Origin: Actinomycetota bacterium
GTDB lineage: Bacteria; Actinomycetota; Humimicrobiia; Humimicrobiales; Humimicrobiaceae
Assembly (NCBI GenBank): GCA_016927635.1
Contig: JAFGMJ010000208.1
Location: 1 to 7,894 of the forward strand
Reading direction: 5' to 3'
DNA: 7,894 nucleotides
Under the pieces are notes generated by a model, which was not told the DNA's origin, did no database searches, and worked only from the letters and a program-made list of their open reading frames with translations. Of this stretch, positions 1 through 6,536 are shown piece by piece; position 1 is the first letter of the stretch, and every line of letters begins with the position of its first letter. Position numbers and translations under genes: made by a program.

Positions 1-294
1 GCATGGATGAAATATGTTTATAAAAATAATATAAAAAGATTTGCCCAGTTTGCACAGAGAATATGGAATGTAGAATATTATCCTGAAGATGCTGAAGCAA
101 TGGCTTTGGAAGGTATAGAAAGGTTTGAAAATTTCTTAAGGCAAATAGGCCTTAGTACAAGGCTAAATGAGATAAATATCACAGGGCAAAGATTTGAAGA
201 AATGGCAAAAAAATGCACAGAAAATGGCACAGTCGGCAATTTTGTGAAAATAAATTATGAAGACGTGGTAAATATTTTTAATATTGCAAAATAA
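1..294 (+). CDS. Iron-containing alcohol dehydrogenase (butanol dehydrogenase type), C-terminal fragment
   Basis: This is the last 97 residues of a gene whose 5' part lies outside the window. The frame is open from base 1 (A-W-M-K-Y-V-Y...), so the ATG at base 7 is an internal methionine and not the start. The segment W-M-K-Y-V-Y, then R-F-A-Q-F-A-x-R-I-W-N-V and A-M-A-L-E-G-I-E-R-F, then a phenylalanine-rich helix and an I-G-L-S-T-R-L stretch, matches the C-terminal helical domain of NAD(P)H-dependent butanol dehydrogenases of the iron-ADH superfamily, usually about 390 residues. These cytoplasmic enzymes interconvert aldehydes and alcohols. The metal-binding Asp/His residues and the Rossmann-like half would be upstream and cannot be checked. 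The gene converges on the minus-strand operon and is probably unrelated to it. The family call is good; the substrate is unknown. Confidence 0.85.
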   Translation, partial: AWMKYVYKNNIKRFAQFAQRIWNVEYYPEDAEAMALEGIERFENFLRQIGLSTRLNEINITGQRFEEMAKKCTENGTVGNFVKINYEDVVNIFNIAK

Positions 295-322
295 TTTCTT
301 TATGGTTTTAAGGTATTAAACA

Positions 323-351
323 GCTAAAAAACCGGGTTTTGTTTTTTATGC
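323..351. terminator. Possible bidirectional terminator between convergent genes
   Basis: The 62-nt gap between the two converging stop codons holds an inverted repeat. TAAAAAAC at 325-332 pairs perfectly with GTTTTTTA at 341-348, and GC/GC pairs extend it across one bulged T. An alternative inner pairing, AAAAC/GTTTT around CGG, is followed on the plus strand by G and six T. A further 6-bp pair, TAAGGT (309-314) with ACCTTA (354-359), encloses it. Position and near-symmetry suit a terminator serving both strands. The stems are mostly A/T, so strength is doubtful. Confidence 0.4.
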
Positions 352-356
352 AAACC

Positions 357-1307
357 TTATAAGAATTTTAGAAGAAATAGCCAGCCGCTTACTGTAAATG
401 AAGAAGCTATTGTAGACACGATTATGACTGCAGAGATAAACTCTGAATCTGTGCTGTATTTCCTGCTCTGTATGTATGTCGCAACAGCTACAGGAGTTGC
501 AAAAAGTACACAAATAGTATCCCTGTTTAAAGCTGAGGTGTCAAAAACAAAGACACTGAAAATCAGGGTTATAAGAGGAAAGAGTATAAGTTTTAAAATA
601 CATATCAGAGAAATGTATTTTACATTATTTTTAATAGAGGAAAATTTAAACGATGCCCCAATTGAAATCAGTGCAAGCGGCACAGCAATGTTTGATAGTA
701 TTTCGAGTATCCTGTCTACAGGTTCAGGTAACTCTATTCTGAAATATGAAAGCGCAAGGCCAACTATTACAGCCAGGATTACAGGATCAAGAAATATTTC
801 TTTTAACAGGCGGCTTATTTTAAACCCGTTTGAAGACCTGGAATTTATATGGAAAAAAAGAGCAGAAAGCATAATATTTAAAGGCATGAGAAATGCAATG
901 ATTACGCCTCCTTTTGCTGCTGAAATAGTGCCGTAGGCGTAAAGAACTATCGGGAGTCCTATAAATGCCATATTAGTGCGAAAAGATGAAACTATTACAG
1001 CACTTTTTAATTTCATGTCTGTTTTTGTAAAATAAAATGACAAAAAAACAATAGCGATAAAAATGAAATAAGAGGGGAAAATTACCTTTATTATTTCTGC
1101 ATCAAATATCTCGCTGAAACTGTTTTTTACTATTCCTGAAAAAACCAGGGTAGAAAGCCCGAAGTTGTATGTGAGATTGTTTAGCGCAGGAATGTGTTCA
1201 TCTTTTATTATATTTTTTTTCCTGATGAAAAACCCTATTGCAATCACTGCAAAAATGGGCAATGTCGCGCTTATGACTTCCAGTATTACTTCGCCAAAAA
1301 TTTTCAT
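357..1307 (-). CDS. AEC-family (auxin efflux carrier/malate permease-like) transporter
   Basis: A 316-residue, very hydrophobic membrane protein with about ten predicted membrane segments, the usual length for the AEC family, whose bacterial members include MdcF- and YfdV-type permeases. Family hallmarks are visible: the N-terminal helix followed by short basic residues (F-F-I-R-K-K), N-L-T-Y-N-F-G-L-S near 44-52, R-T-N-M-A-F-I-G-L-P near 110-119, and the C-terminal A-T-P-V-A-V-A-T-Y with Y-S-T-D-x-E-F and I-I-V-S-T-I near 270-300. Characterised relatives move organic anions such as malate or malonate, or export auxin-like molecules, by secondary transport across the inner membrane. The ATG overlaps the TGA of the polyprenyl synthase (ATGA), with AGGG just upstream, so translation is probably coupled. 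It is the last gene of the minus-strand run. The family is clear. Substrate and direction are unknown, though the aryl-acid ligases upstream suggest a carboxylate. Confidence 0.9.
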   Translation of the reverse strand: MKIFGEVILEVISATLPIFAVIAIGFFIRKKNIIKDEHIPALNNLTYNFGLSTLVFSGIVKNSFSEIFDAEIIKVIFPSYFIFIAIVFLSFYFTKTDMKLKSAVIVSSFRTNMAFIGLPIVLYAYGTISAAKGGVIIAFLMPLNIMLSALFFHINSRSSNGFKISRLLKEIFLDPVILAVIVGLALSYFRIELPEPVDRILEILSNIAVPLALISIGASFKFSSIKNNVKYISLICILKLILFPLITLIFSVFVFDTSALNRDTICVLFATPVAVATYIQSRKYSTDSEFISAVIIVSTIASSFTVSGWLFLLKFL

Positions 1308-2320
1308 TTTTTCTGCCCTGATTCTGACATTATATAATCACAAACACCAAGCAATCCTTTTTTCCGGACCTGGCCATTTATAAGTTTTGCCGTCTCTCTT
1401 GCCTGGAGCAAATATTGGCGGGATTTTTCCTTTGTTTTTAATATTGCATCAGTTTTTAAAATAATTTTGAAAATCTTTTTAATATCACTGTCGGATAAAT
1501 ATTTTTTAAGCATAAGGGGCATTACCTCTTTTTTAAAAGCGGCATTTTCTAAAGCATATATAAACGGCAGAGTAATATTTCCCTGTCTTAAATCATTGCC
1601 TGCAGGTTTGCCAGATTTTTTTGAGGAAAGACCCGAACCTGAAAAAGTATCAGTATCCACATCTATAAGGTCATCGTTAATCTGAAAAGATATGCCTATA
1701 TACTCGCCGAACTTTTTCATATTTTCAATATCTTCTTTGTCCGAATTGGAAAGAACGCCACCGAGTGCGCAGCTCAATGCAAAAAGTGCAGATGTTTTTT
1801 CCCTTATCTTTTCAAAATAAACATCTTCGTTCTGTAAAAAATTATTTTTAGTCTTAAGCTGGTCAAATTCCCCTTTCACCAGCATTTTTGCAGCATCAGA
1901 CATTTCCTTCATTATTACAGGTTCATGGTAACTGTTAAGAAGTGAAAATGTGTGAGTGAAAAGAAAATCTCCCACAAATTTTGCAGTATCTTTGCCATAT
2001 TTGTAATATACTGTTTCTCTGCCCCTTCTGAATATGGCTTTGTCTATTATATCATCATGTATAAGGGATGCAGTATGCATCATTTCTATAGATAGAGCGG
2101 CAGGCATGAGATAATCAATATTATATCTTTCATTTGCCGCACATATAAAAAAAAGAAGAGGCCTTAACCTTTTTCCGCCTGCGTTTAAAGTGTTTTTAAC
2201 GGTCTTCTGCAATATGCCTTCAAGACCATTTGTAAATTCTTCAAGTGCAAGTTCCAGCCTGTCAAGGTCTTTTTTCAAAAATCCAACATCTTCAAGAAAG
2301 GGCGGTAGTTTTTTATCCAT
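1304..2320 (-). CDS. Long-chain polyprenyl diphosphate synthase (catalytic, HepT/IspB-like)
   Basis: A complete class I trans-prenyltransferase that elongates an allylic diphosphate with isopentenyl diphosphate. Numbering from the chosen ATG (338 aa): G-K-R-L-R-P at 49-54; the first aspartate-rich motif H-D-D-I-I-D with D89, D90 and D93; R-R-G at 98-100; G-D-F-L-F near 117; K-T-S near 175; the second motif N-D-D-L-I-D with D216, D217 and D220; and G-K-P-A-G-N-D-L-R-Q-G near 237-247. The residues four and five before the first motif are Ser and Ala. Family knowledge says small residues there allow long products (roughly C35-C45), as used for quinone tails. A longer reading from a TTG at 2344 would overlap the radical SAM gene. 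I prefer the ATG at 2320, 10 nt after that gene's stop, because the TTG has no ribosome site; the ATG's own site is weak too. The gene overlaps the permease by ATGA. The silent subunit two genes upstream may be its partner. Confidence 0.92.
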   Translation of the reverse strand: MDKKLPPFLEDVGFLKKDLDRLELALEEFTNGLEGILQKTVKNTLNAGGKRLRPLLFFICAANERYNIDYLMPAALSIEMMHTASLIHDDIIDKAIFRRGRETVYYKYGKDTAKFVGDFLFTHTFSLLNSYHEPVIMKEMSDAAKMLVKGEFDQLKTKNNFLQNEDVYFEKIREKTSALFALSCALGGVLSNSDKEDIENMKKFGEYIGISFQINDDLIDVDTDTFSGSGLSSKKSGKPAGNDLRQGNITLPFIYALENAAFKKEVMPLMLKKYLSDSDIKKIFKIILKTDAILKTKEKSRQYLLQARETAKLINGQVRKKGLLGVCDYIMSESGQKK

Positions 2321-2330
2321 TTTTCTAAGT

Positions 2331-4067
2331 CTACTTGCTTCCAAATGAGGCTTTTATAATTTCCAGCCACTTAAAATTCCTTTTTGAAAGAGGGAATTCA
2401 AGTTCTTTTTTTTCGCAAACTGTGGACATGCTGTATTTGTATGTTTTGTCTTTAAGTCCCATCAGCATATTTTCTATCTCTGATTTGGCCCCTGAAGACA
2501 TTATGCTGTCAATCTCATTCATTATACTGACAGCTTTTAAAATCCTTTCCTCATTATCTTTCATCACATTTCCAGATATTGAACCAGATTTGCCCTTCAG
2601 CCTGTTAAGCCCTAGTGCTGCCTCATAAGTTGCCCAGACAAGATCATCCTTGCTTATATAATCGCTCTCATAATTGAGTATATATTTCCAGGATGGTTTT
2701 GTTACTGCTTCAATATGACTTTTAAGGCTTTTAAAGAGAAGCCTGTAGCCAAATTTTGAAGGGTTTTCAAATATCCTGCTTCCGGGGTCAAGAAAGGGGG
2801 CCATGGGTGATATAAACGGCATGAATCTTTTGTCCCATTTAAACCTTTCATAAAGCTGTTCACAGAATTTTACCGTCTCCATTATTGAATCTTTTGTCTG
2901 CAGCGGAAGGCCGGTCATAAAATACATATCAAACCTCTTAGCTCCTTTTAAGAGGGCGTATTCAATACTTTCTGTAAGCTGCAGATTGGTATATGTTTTG
3001 CCCATTTTGGTCCTGACTTTTTCGTCATGGCTGTCAGGAGATATCTCATAGCATACATTATTAAAAATCTCTGAAGCTCTGTCAAAGAACCATTTACCCG
3101 GAGGTTCAAAAAATTCAAAGAATATCTGCATATTCTTATCCAGCGCCCCGGCGCAATTAAAAAAATCTTCCACATAGTCTCTTCCATTGCTGTTTAAGTC
3201 ACCAAGTAAAAATACGGGTGAGTCAATATATTTGCCTATCACCTTGATTTCTTCAACAAGCCGTGAGGGTTTTCTGAAAGCGGGCCTGGCACGGTTTCCA
3301 AAAAGGGCAAATGCATATTTTGAACCGCCGCAGTTGGCACAGTTATTATTGCAGCCCCTGACGACAGGTATTGTTGTAATTGGGTACCTGAACCAGTCGC
3401 AGAAAGGCACCACACTTCTTAAATCCAGGTATTTTAAAACATCCTTAAACATTACACGGTAGTCAAAATCAATATCTTCAAGGTCTGAAGAAATGCATTC
3501 AATATTATTTGCATGCACAATGCCTGCATTTTTCCATACAAGATTTGGGATTCTTTTAAGGTCGTCGCATCCATAATCAACGGCGCTGCTGTTTTTAAGA
3601 AGGCTTAAAAGTCTGTAAAGAGGCTCTTCTGCTGAATCCCCCCTTATTATAAAATCAACCTGTTCAAAATCTATAAGCTCTTTGTAAAAATATGAAGACG
3701 AAAAACCCCCAAAAATAACAGGCGTTTGGGGATGATATTTCTTTACTATTTTTGCAATCTCCGTAGCTCCCTGGCAGTGAACAAGCCAGTGCAGGTCTAT
3801 TCCAAAAGCTACAGGATTTAACTTTTTTATGAAAGCTTCAACGTCAAAATCATTATCATTAAACATCCTGTATGCAAGGTTTACTATTCTTGCGCTGATT
3901 CCTCTTTTTTCCAGATAATTTAAAATAGTCAAAAACCCAATTGGGTACATCTCAAAAATAGGAGATGAAGGAACCAGGTCGCTCATAGGCCCAAACATTA
4001 TGCTTTTTTTCCTGAAATCATACACACTTGGTGCATGCAGCAAAATAAGGTCCGGTTGTTTTTTCAT
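2331..4067 (-). CDS. B12-binding-domain radical SAM protein (Ta0216-like)
   Basis: A 578-residue enzyme with a cobalamin-binding-like N-terminal domain (about 5-155), a radical SAM core (about 225-430) and a C-terminal helical extension (about 440-578). The iron-sulfur cluster motif is C239-x3-C243-x2-C246 in V-V-R-G-C-N-N-N-C-A-N-C-G-G-S. The N-domain shows L-I-L-L-H-A-P-S, G-I-D-L-H-W-L-V-H (89-97), V-I-F-G-G and V-D-F-I-I-R-G-D-S-A-E-E-P, the usual Rossmann-like layout of B12/radical SAM proteins. The D-L-H-W-L-V-H segment and spacing recall the Ta0216-type subfamily from memory. The classical D-x-H-x-x-G cobalamin motif is only partly present (D91, H93, no Gly at the last position), so cobalamin may be bound base-on differently or not at all. 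Related enzymes do methylations or C-C bond rearrangements at unactivated carbons; the substrate here is unknown. The ATG lacks a clear Shine-Dalgarno site. It sits between the two polyprenyl-synthase-like genes. Confidence 0.88.
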   Translation of the reverse strand: MKKQPDLILLHAPSVYDFRKKSIMFGPMSDLVPSSPIFEMYPIGFLTILNYLEKRGISARIVNLAYRMFNDNDFDVEAFIKKLNPVAFGIDLHWLVHCQGATEIAKIVKKYHPQTPVIFGGFSSSYFYKELIDFEQVDFIIRGDSAEEPLYRLLSLLKNSSAVDYGCDDLKRIPNLVWKNAGIVHANNIECISSDLEDIDFDYRVMFKDVLKYLDLRSVVPFCDWFRYPITTIPVVRGCNNNCANCGGSKYAFALFGNRARPAFRKPSRLVEEIKVIGKYIDSPVFLLGDLNSNGRDYVEDFFNCAGALDKNMQIFFEFFEPPGKWFFDRASEIFNNVCYEISPDSHDEKVRTKMGKTYTNLQLTESIEYALLKGAKRFDMYFMTGLPLQTKDSIMETVKFCEQLYERFKWDKRFMPFISPMAPFLDPGSRIFENPSKFGYRLLFKSLKSHIEAVTKPSWKYILNYESDYISKDDLVWATYEAALGLNRLKGKSGSISGNVMKDNEERILKAVSIMNEIDSIMSSGAKSEIENMLMGLKDKTYKYSMSTVCEKKELEFPLSKRNFKWLEIIKASFGSK

Positions 4068-4149
4068 AAGATTGATATATTAACATTAAAAGCAGTTTGA
4101 GTCTATACAGTGCTCTTTTACAGAATATAAAATATTTAAAAACAGAGCC
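4068..4149. other. 82-nt intergenic gap, the largest inside the minus-strand gene run
   Basis: This is the only sizeable break within the six-gene run and could carry an internal promoter for the radical SAM gene. Read on the minus strand it is A/T-rich with TATAGA-like and TATATT-like hexamers, but none has a good -35 box at normal spacing. A short inverted repeat (GCTCT at 4112-4116, AGAGC at 4144-4148) follows the stop of the upstream gene and has no T-tract. I see no convincing regulatory site and no small ORF here. Confidence 0.3.
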
Positions 4150-5175
4150 TTAGCTGTTACCTGTATATATTTTATATAATAATTTAAAATTGCTTTTAAG
4201 TGATATGGGCCTGACCTTTTCAATTTTAGAGGCAAGGTCTTCTTTGATATTATTTTTCCTGTCATTTATAAACCCTGAATTTTTCAAGAAATCAAAATTT
4301 TTTGAAAGATTTTTAAAAAATCCCTCCATGTCGCTGTAAGTTTTAAGCATCACAAAATCATTTATGATGCTGTATGGAAAGCTGACGTCATCAAATCCGC
4401 AAAAAATCCCCCAGCCTGTTATAAATGAAGTCTTCAAAAGAGCGTTGATTGCTGCAAGCAGGGTCTCGTTTTCTTCAATTATATTTATATCTTCATTTTG
4501 AATAATTGACTGATTTTTTAAAGCAATATTTTTAAAATCAGCCCTGCTGGTTTTTGAGCTGTTTTTTTTAATGTTTAGCAAACCGTGATTTACCTTAATT
4601 GTCTCAACAAGCTTCTGATGAAGCAGGAGTTTATTTTTATGAACAGATTTTAAAGAACCAAGTATAGTATTAAAAAGCTCATGGTCGCCATATTCAAGTA
4701 TATAAACAGATGCCCTTGAATATAGAATATCTCCAAAAAGCAGGCTTAGAGTGTAATTTCTTTCGCGCCTGTCGCTTATTTCACGTTTAGGCAGATCCGT
4801 TATGCTGCCTTCATTTATTCCGTTATTTTTGCAAATCCTGCTGTTTATTTGTAAATCACTTGCTGAATAAGGCATCTTTTCATTTAAACGGCCTGATAAA
4901 AGCTTTTCATCTTTTATAAGAAAGATAAAATCGTCGCTATTGAAATTGTGTAATTTTAACCCTGCTGCAAGCAGCTCCATTCCAGTGGCCAGGCTTACTG
5001 CTTTATTTAAAAAACTTTTTTCCAGTGGTTTTCCGGAATCATAAAAAACAAACATGCTCGAGGCATGCAGGATTTTTGCGTCCAAAAATCTCTTTATATT
5101 GTAGGAATATAATTTTACAAGGGAGCCTATTTCTTCCAGTACTGCAGCTTTTATATTTCTGTAAGCCGGGTTCAA
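4150..5175 (-). CDS. Divergent polyprenyl-synthase-fold protein lacking Asp-rich motifs; candidate HepS-like non-catalytic subunit
   Basis: A 341-residue cytoplasmic protein of no immediately obvious family. By eye its order of motifs follows a prenyl synthase. G-M-E-L-L-A-A-G-L-K-L-H-N (65-77) lies where the synthase has I-E-M-M-H-T-A-S-L-I-H-D-D. L-L-F-G-D-I-L-Y-S-R-A (145-155) matches F-V-G-D-F-L-F. V-H-K-N-K-L-L-L-H (178-186) matches the H-K-I-R-L-Y region I recall from Bacillus HepS. T-L-L-A-A-I-N-A-L-L-K-T-S (238-250), then G-W-G-I-F-C-G, resembles the helix ending K-T-S-A-L-F. Neither D-D-x-x-D motif nor G-K-R-L-R-P is kept, so it should not be catalytic alone. A poorly conserved, polar insert lies at about 95-140. 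The start is TTG, overlapping the stop of ligase B (TTGA), with AGGA 6 nt upstream; the next Met is residue 41. Its place beside a canonical synthase suggests the regulatory half of a heteromeric enzyme. Without an alignment this stays tentative. Confidence 0.6.
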   Translation of the reverse strand: MNPAYRNIKAAVLEEIGSLVKLYSYNIKRFLDAKILHASSMFVFYDSGKPLEKSFLNKAVSLATGMELLAAGLKLHNFNSDDFIFLIKDEKLLSGRLNEKMPYSASDLQINSRICKNNGINEGSITDLPKREISDRRERNYTLSLLFGDILYSRASVYILEYGDHELFNTILGSLKSVHKNKLLLHQKLVETIKVNHGLLNIKKNSSKTSRADFKNIALKNQSIIQNEDINIIEENETLLAAINALLKTSFITGWGIFCGFDDVSFPYSIINDFVMLKTYSDMEGFFKNLSKNFDFLKNSGFINDRKNNIKEDLASKIEKVRPISLKSNFKLLYKIYTGNS

Positions 5176-6512
5176 TTTTTTTCCTGTCTTCTGTCCCAGA
5201 CTCTTTGAGCCTTGCCTTCACTTCTTGCTATAGTTTTTGGTTCTTTAAGGCTTACATTAATGTGAATGCCTATCGCAGAGTAAAGCCTGTTTTCAATTGA
5301 TTTTTCAAAAAACTCAAGATCCATAAGTTTTTCCTGAAATATATTTTCAGATACTTCTACCCACACCTCTATTTTATCAAGATAATTTTCTTTGGAAAGA
5401 ACTATAAGGTAATGCGGCTCCAAATCCTTTATATTCATCAGCACTTCTTCTATCTGTGATGGGAACACATTTACACCCCTGATAATAAGCATATCATCTG
5501 TTCGCCCCATCGGCCTTGACATTTTCATAAAAGTCTTTCCGCAGGAGCATTCATTTTTATAAAGGTAAGATATATCCTTGGTCCTGTATCTGATAACGGG
5601 AAATGCTTTTTTTGTCAGCGTAGTAAAAACAATTTCGCCTTTCTCACCAGGGGGAAGATTTTTACCGGTATCCGGGTCTATTATCTCAGCTAGAAAATGG
5701 TCCTCATTTAAATGCAGCCCATCCTGCACAAGACATTCACACGATACACCGGGCCCTATTACCTCACTCAGTCCATAACTGTTCAAAGCTTTTATGCAAA
5801 GTCTTTTTTCAATTTCATTTCTCATCGGCTCTGACCAGGGTTCGGCGCCCAGAAATCCAAGCTTAAGTTCAAGCCTGGAAAAATCTATACCTATCCTGTC
5901 TGCAACCTCAGCCATAAAAAGAGTATAGGAGGGAGTGCAGCACAATACTGTTGATTTAAAATCATTCATTATTTTGAGCTGTCTCTCAGTATTGCCTCCT
6001 GAAACAGGTATGACCATGGCGCCAATTTTTTCTGCAGCATACTGGAAACCGAATCCCCCTGTGAAAAGACCAAATCCATGGCTTACCTGAACTATATCTT
6101 CCTTCCTTACGCCCACATCATACATTATTCTTGCAAGCACCTGGGCCCATATTTCCAGGTCCTCTTTGGTGTAGCCTACCACAGTAGGATTTCCAGTGGT
6201 TCCCGAAGATGAATGCACACGTATGACCTGGTTGAGCGGCGTACAGAAAAGGCCGAACGGATAATTAACTCTTAAATCTTCTTTGGTTGTAAACGGCAGT
6301 TTTTCAATATCTGAAAGATCACTGACTTTATCAGGGTCAAATCCTGCTTCATCTATTCTATTTTTATAAAAAACATTATTTTCATAACAGTGTTTTAAAG
6401 TCTGCCGCAAATTCTTAAGCTGCAAAGCCCTTATCTTTTCCCTGCTGGCAGTTGAAACTTCAGGGTCCCACAGGTCTGGATTATCTGCTTTTAAATTTTT
6501 TATATTACGCAT
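5172..6512 (-). CDS. paaK: Phenylacetate-CoA ligase family protein, paralogue B
   Basis: A 446-residue AMP-forming aryl-acid:CoA ligase of the ANL superfamily, close to the usual PaaK length of about 435. The ATP-binding loop is [10 protein letters not shown] at 101-110. A-E-P-W is at 223-226 and N-S-Y-G-L-S-E at 244-250. The hinge-region signature [20 protein letters not shown] starts near 336, and the C-terminal S-E-G-K (catalytic Lys434) is in place. C258, C260, H267, C322 and C324 could form the zinc site I believe occurs in Bacteroides PaaK structures. It differs from canonical PaaK and from paralogue A in the aryl-pocket stretch: S-H-G-F-G-L-F-T-G-G-F-G-F-Q-Y (144-158) replaces [15 protein letters not shown]. 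The substrate may therefore not be phenylacetate. It starts at ATG after AGGAG with 5-nt spacing, 24 nt behind paralogue A. Family call firm, substrate open. Confidence 0.93.
   Translation of the reverse strand: MRNIKNLKADNPDLWDPEVSTASREKIRALQLKNLRQTLKHCYENNVFYKNRIDEAGFDPDKVSDLSDIEKLPFTTKEDLRVNYPFGLFCTPLNQVIRVHSSSGTTGNPTVVGYTKEDLEIWAQVLARIMYDVGVRKEDIVQVSHGFGLFTGGFGFQYAAEKIGAMVIPVSGGNTERQLKIMNDFKSTVLCCTPSYTLFMAEVADRIGIDFSRLELKLGFLGAEPWSEPMRNEIEKRLCIKALNSYGLSEVIGPGVSCECLVQDGLHLNEDHFLAEIIDPDTGKNLPPGEKGEIVFTTLTKKAFPVIRYRTKDISYLYKNECSCGKTFMKMSRPMGRTDDMLIIRGVNVFPSQIEEVLMNIKDLEPHYLIVLSKENYLDKIEVWVEVSENIFQEKLMDLEFFEKSIENRLYSAIGIHINVSLKEPKTIARSEGKAQRVWDRRQEKN
5182..5185 (-). promoter_or_regulatory. 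Ribosome binding site deciding a TTG start
   Basis: AGGA on the minus strand, six A bases before the TTG at 5175. It lies inside the last codons of ligase B, whose TGA overlaps the TTG. This site, and the absence of any other in-frame start for 40 codons, support TTG initiation with translational coupling. Confidence 0.55.
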
Positions 6513-6517
6513 AAATT

Positions 6518-6522
6518 CTCCT
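6518..6522 (-). promoter_or_regulatory. Ribosome binding site of ligase B
   Basis: AGGAG on the minus strand, 5 nt before the ATG at 6512, within the 24-nt gap between the two ligase genes. It confirms the start of ligase B and independent initiation on the shared message. Confidence 0.7.
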
Positions 6523-6536
6523 GATAATTGACTAAA

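Noticed and set aside
424..936. 170-codon open frame on the plus strand
   Set aside because: It lies fully antisense to the permease gene, has no ribosome site and reads as no recognisable protein. It is a shadow of the real gene.
2321..2344. TTG at 2344 as the start of the polyprenyl synthase
   Set aside because: No ribosome site precedes it, and an ATG eight codons on keeps all conserved regions. It is not excluded, because the ATG's own site is also weak.
2948..3187. 79-codon minus-strand frame inside the radical SAM gene
   Set aside because: It is in another frame of the same strand within the conserved radical SAM core, so not an independent gene.
4112..4148. Inverted repeat GCTCT/AGAGC after the stop of the prenyl-type subunit as a terminator
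   Set aside because: Only five perfect pairs, a long A/T-rich loop and no T-tract on the transcribed strand. Too weak to call.
5025..5300. 91-codon plus-strand frame across the junction of ligase B and the prenyl-type subunit
   Set aside because: Antisense to two well-supported coding regions, with low-complexity composition and no family resemblance.
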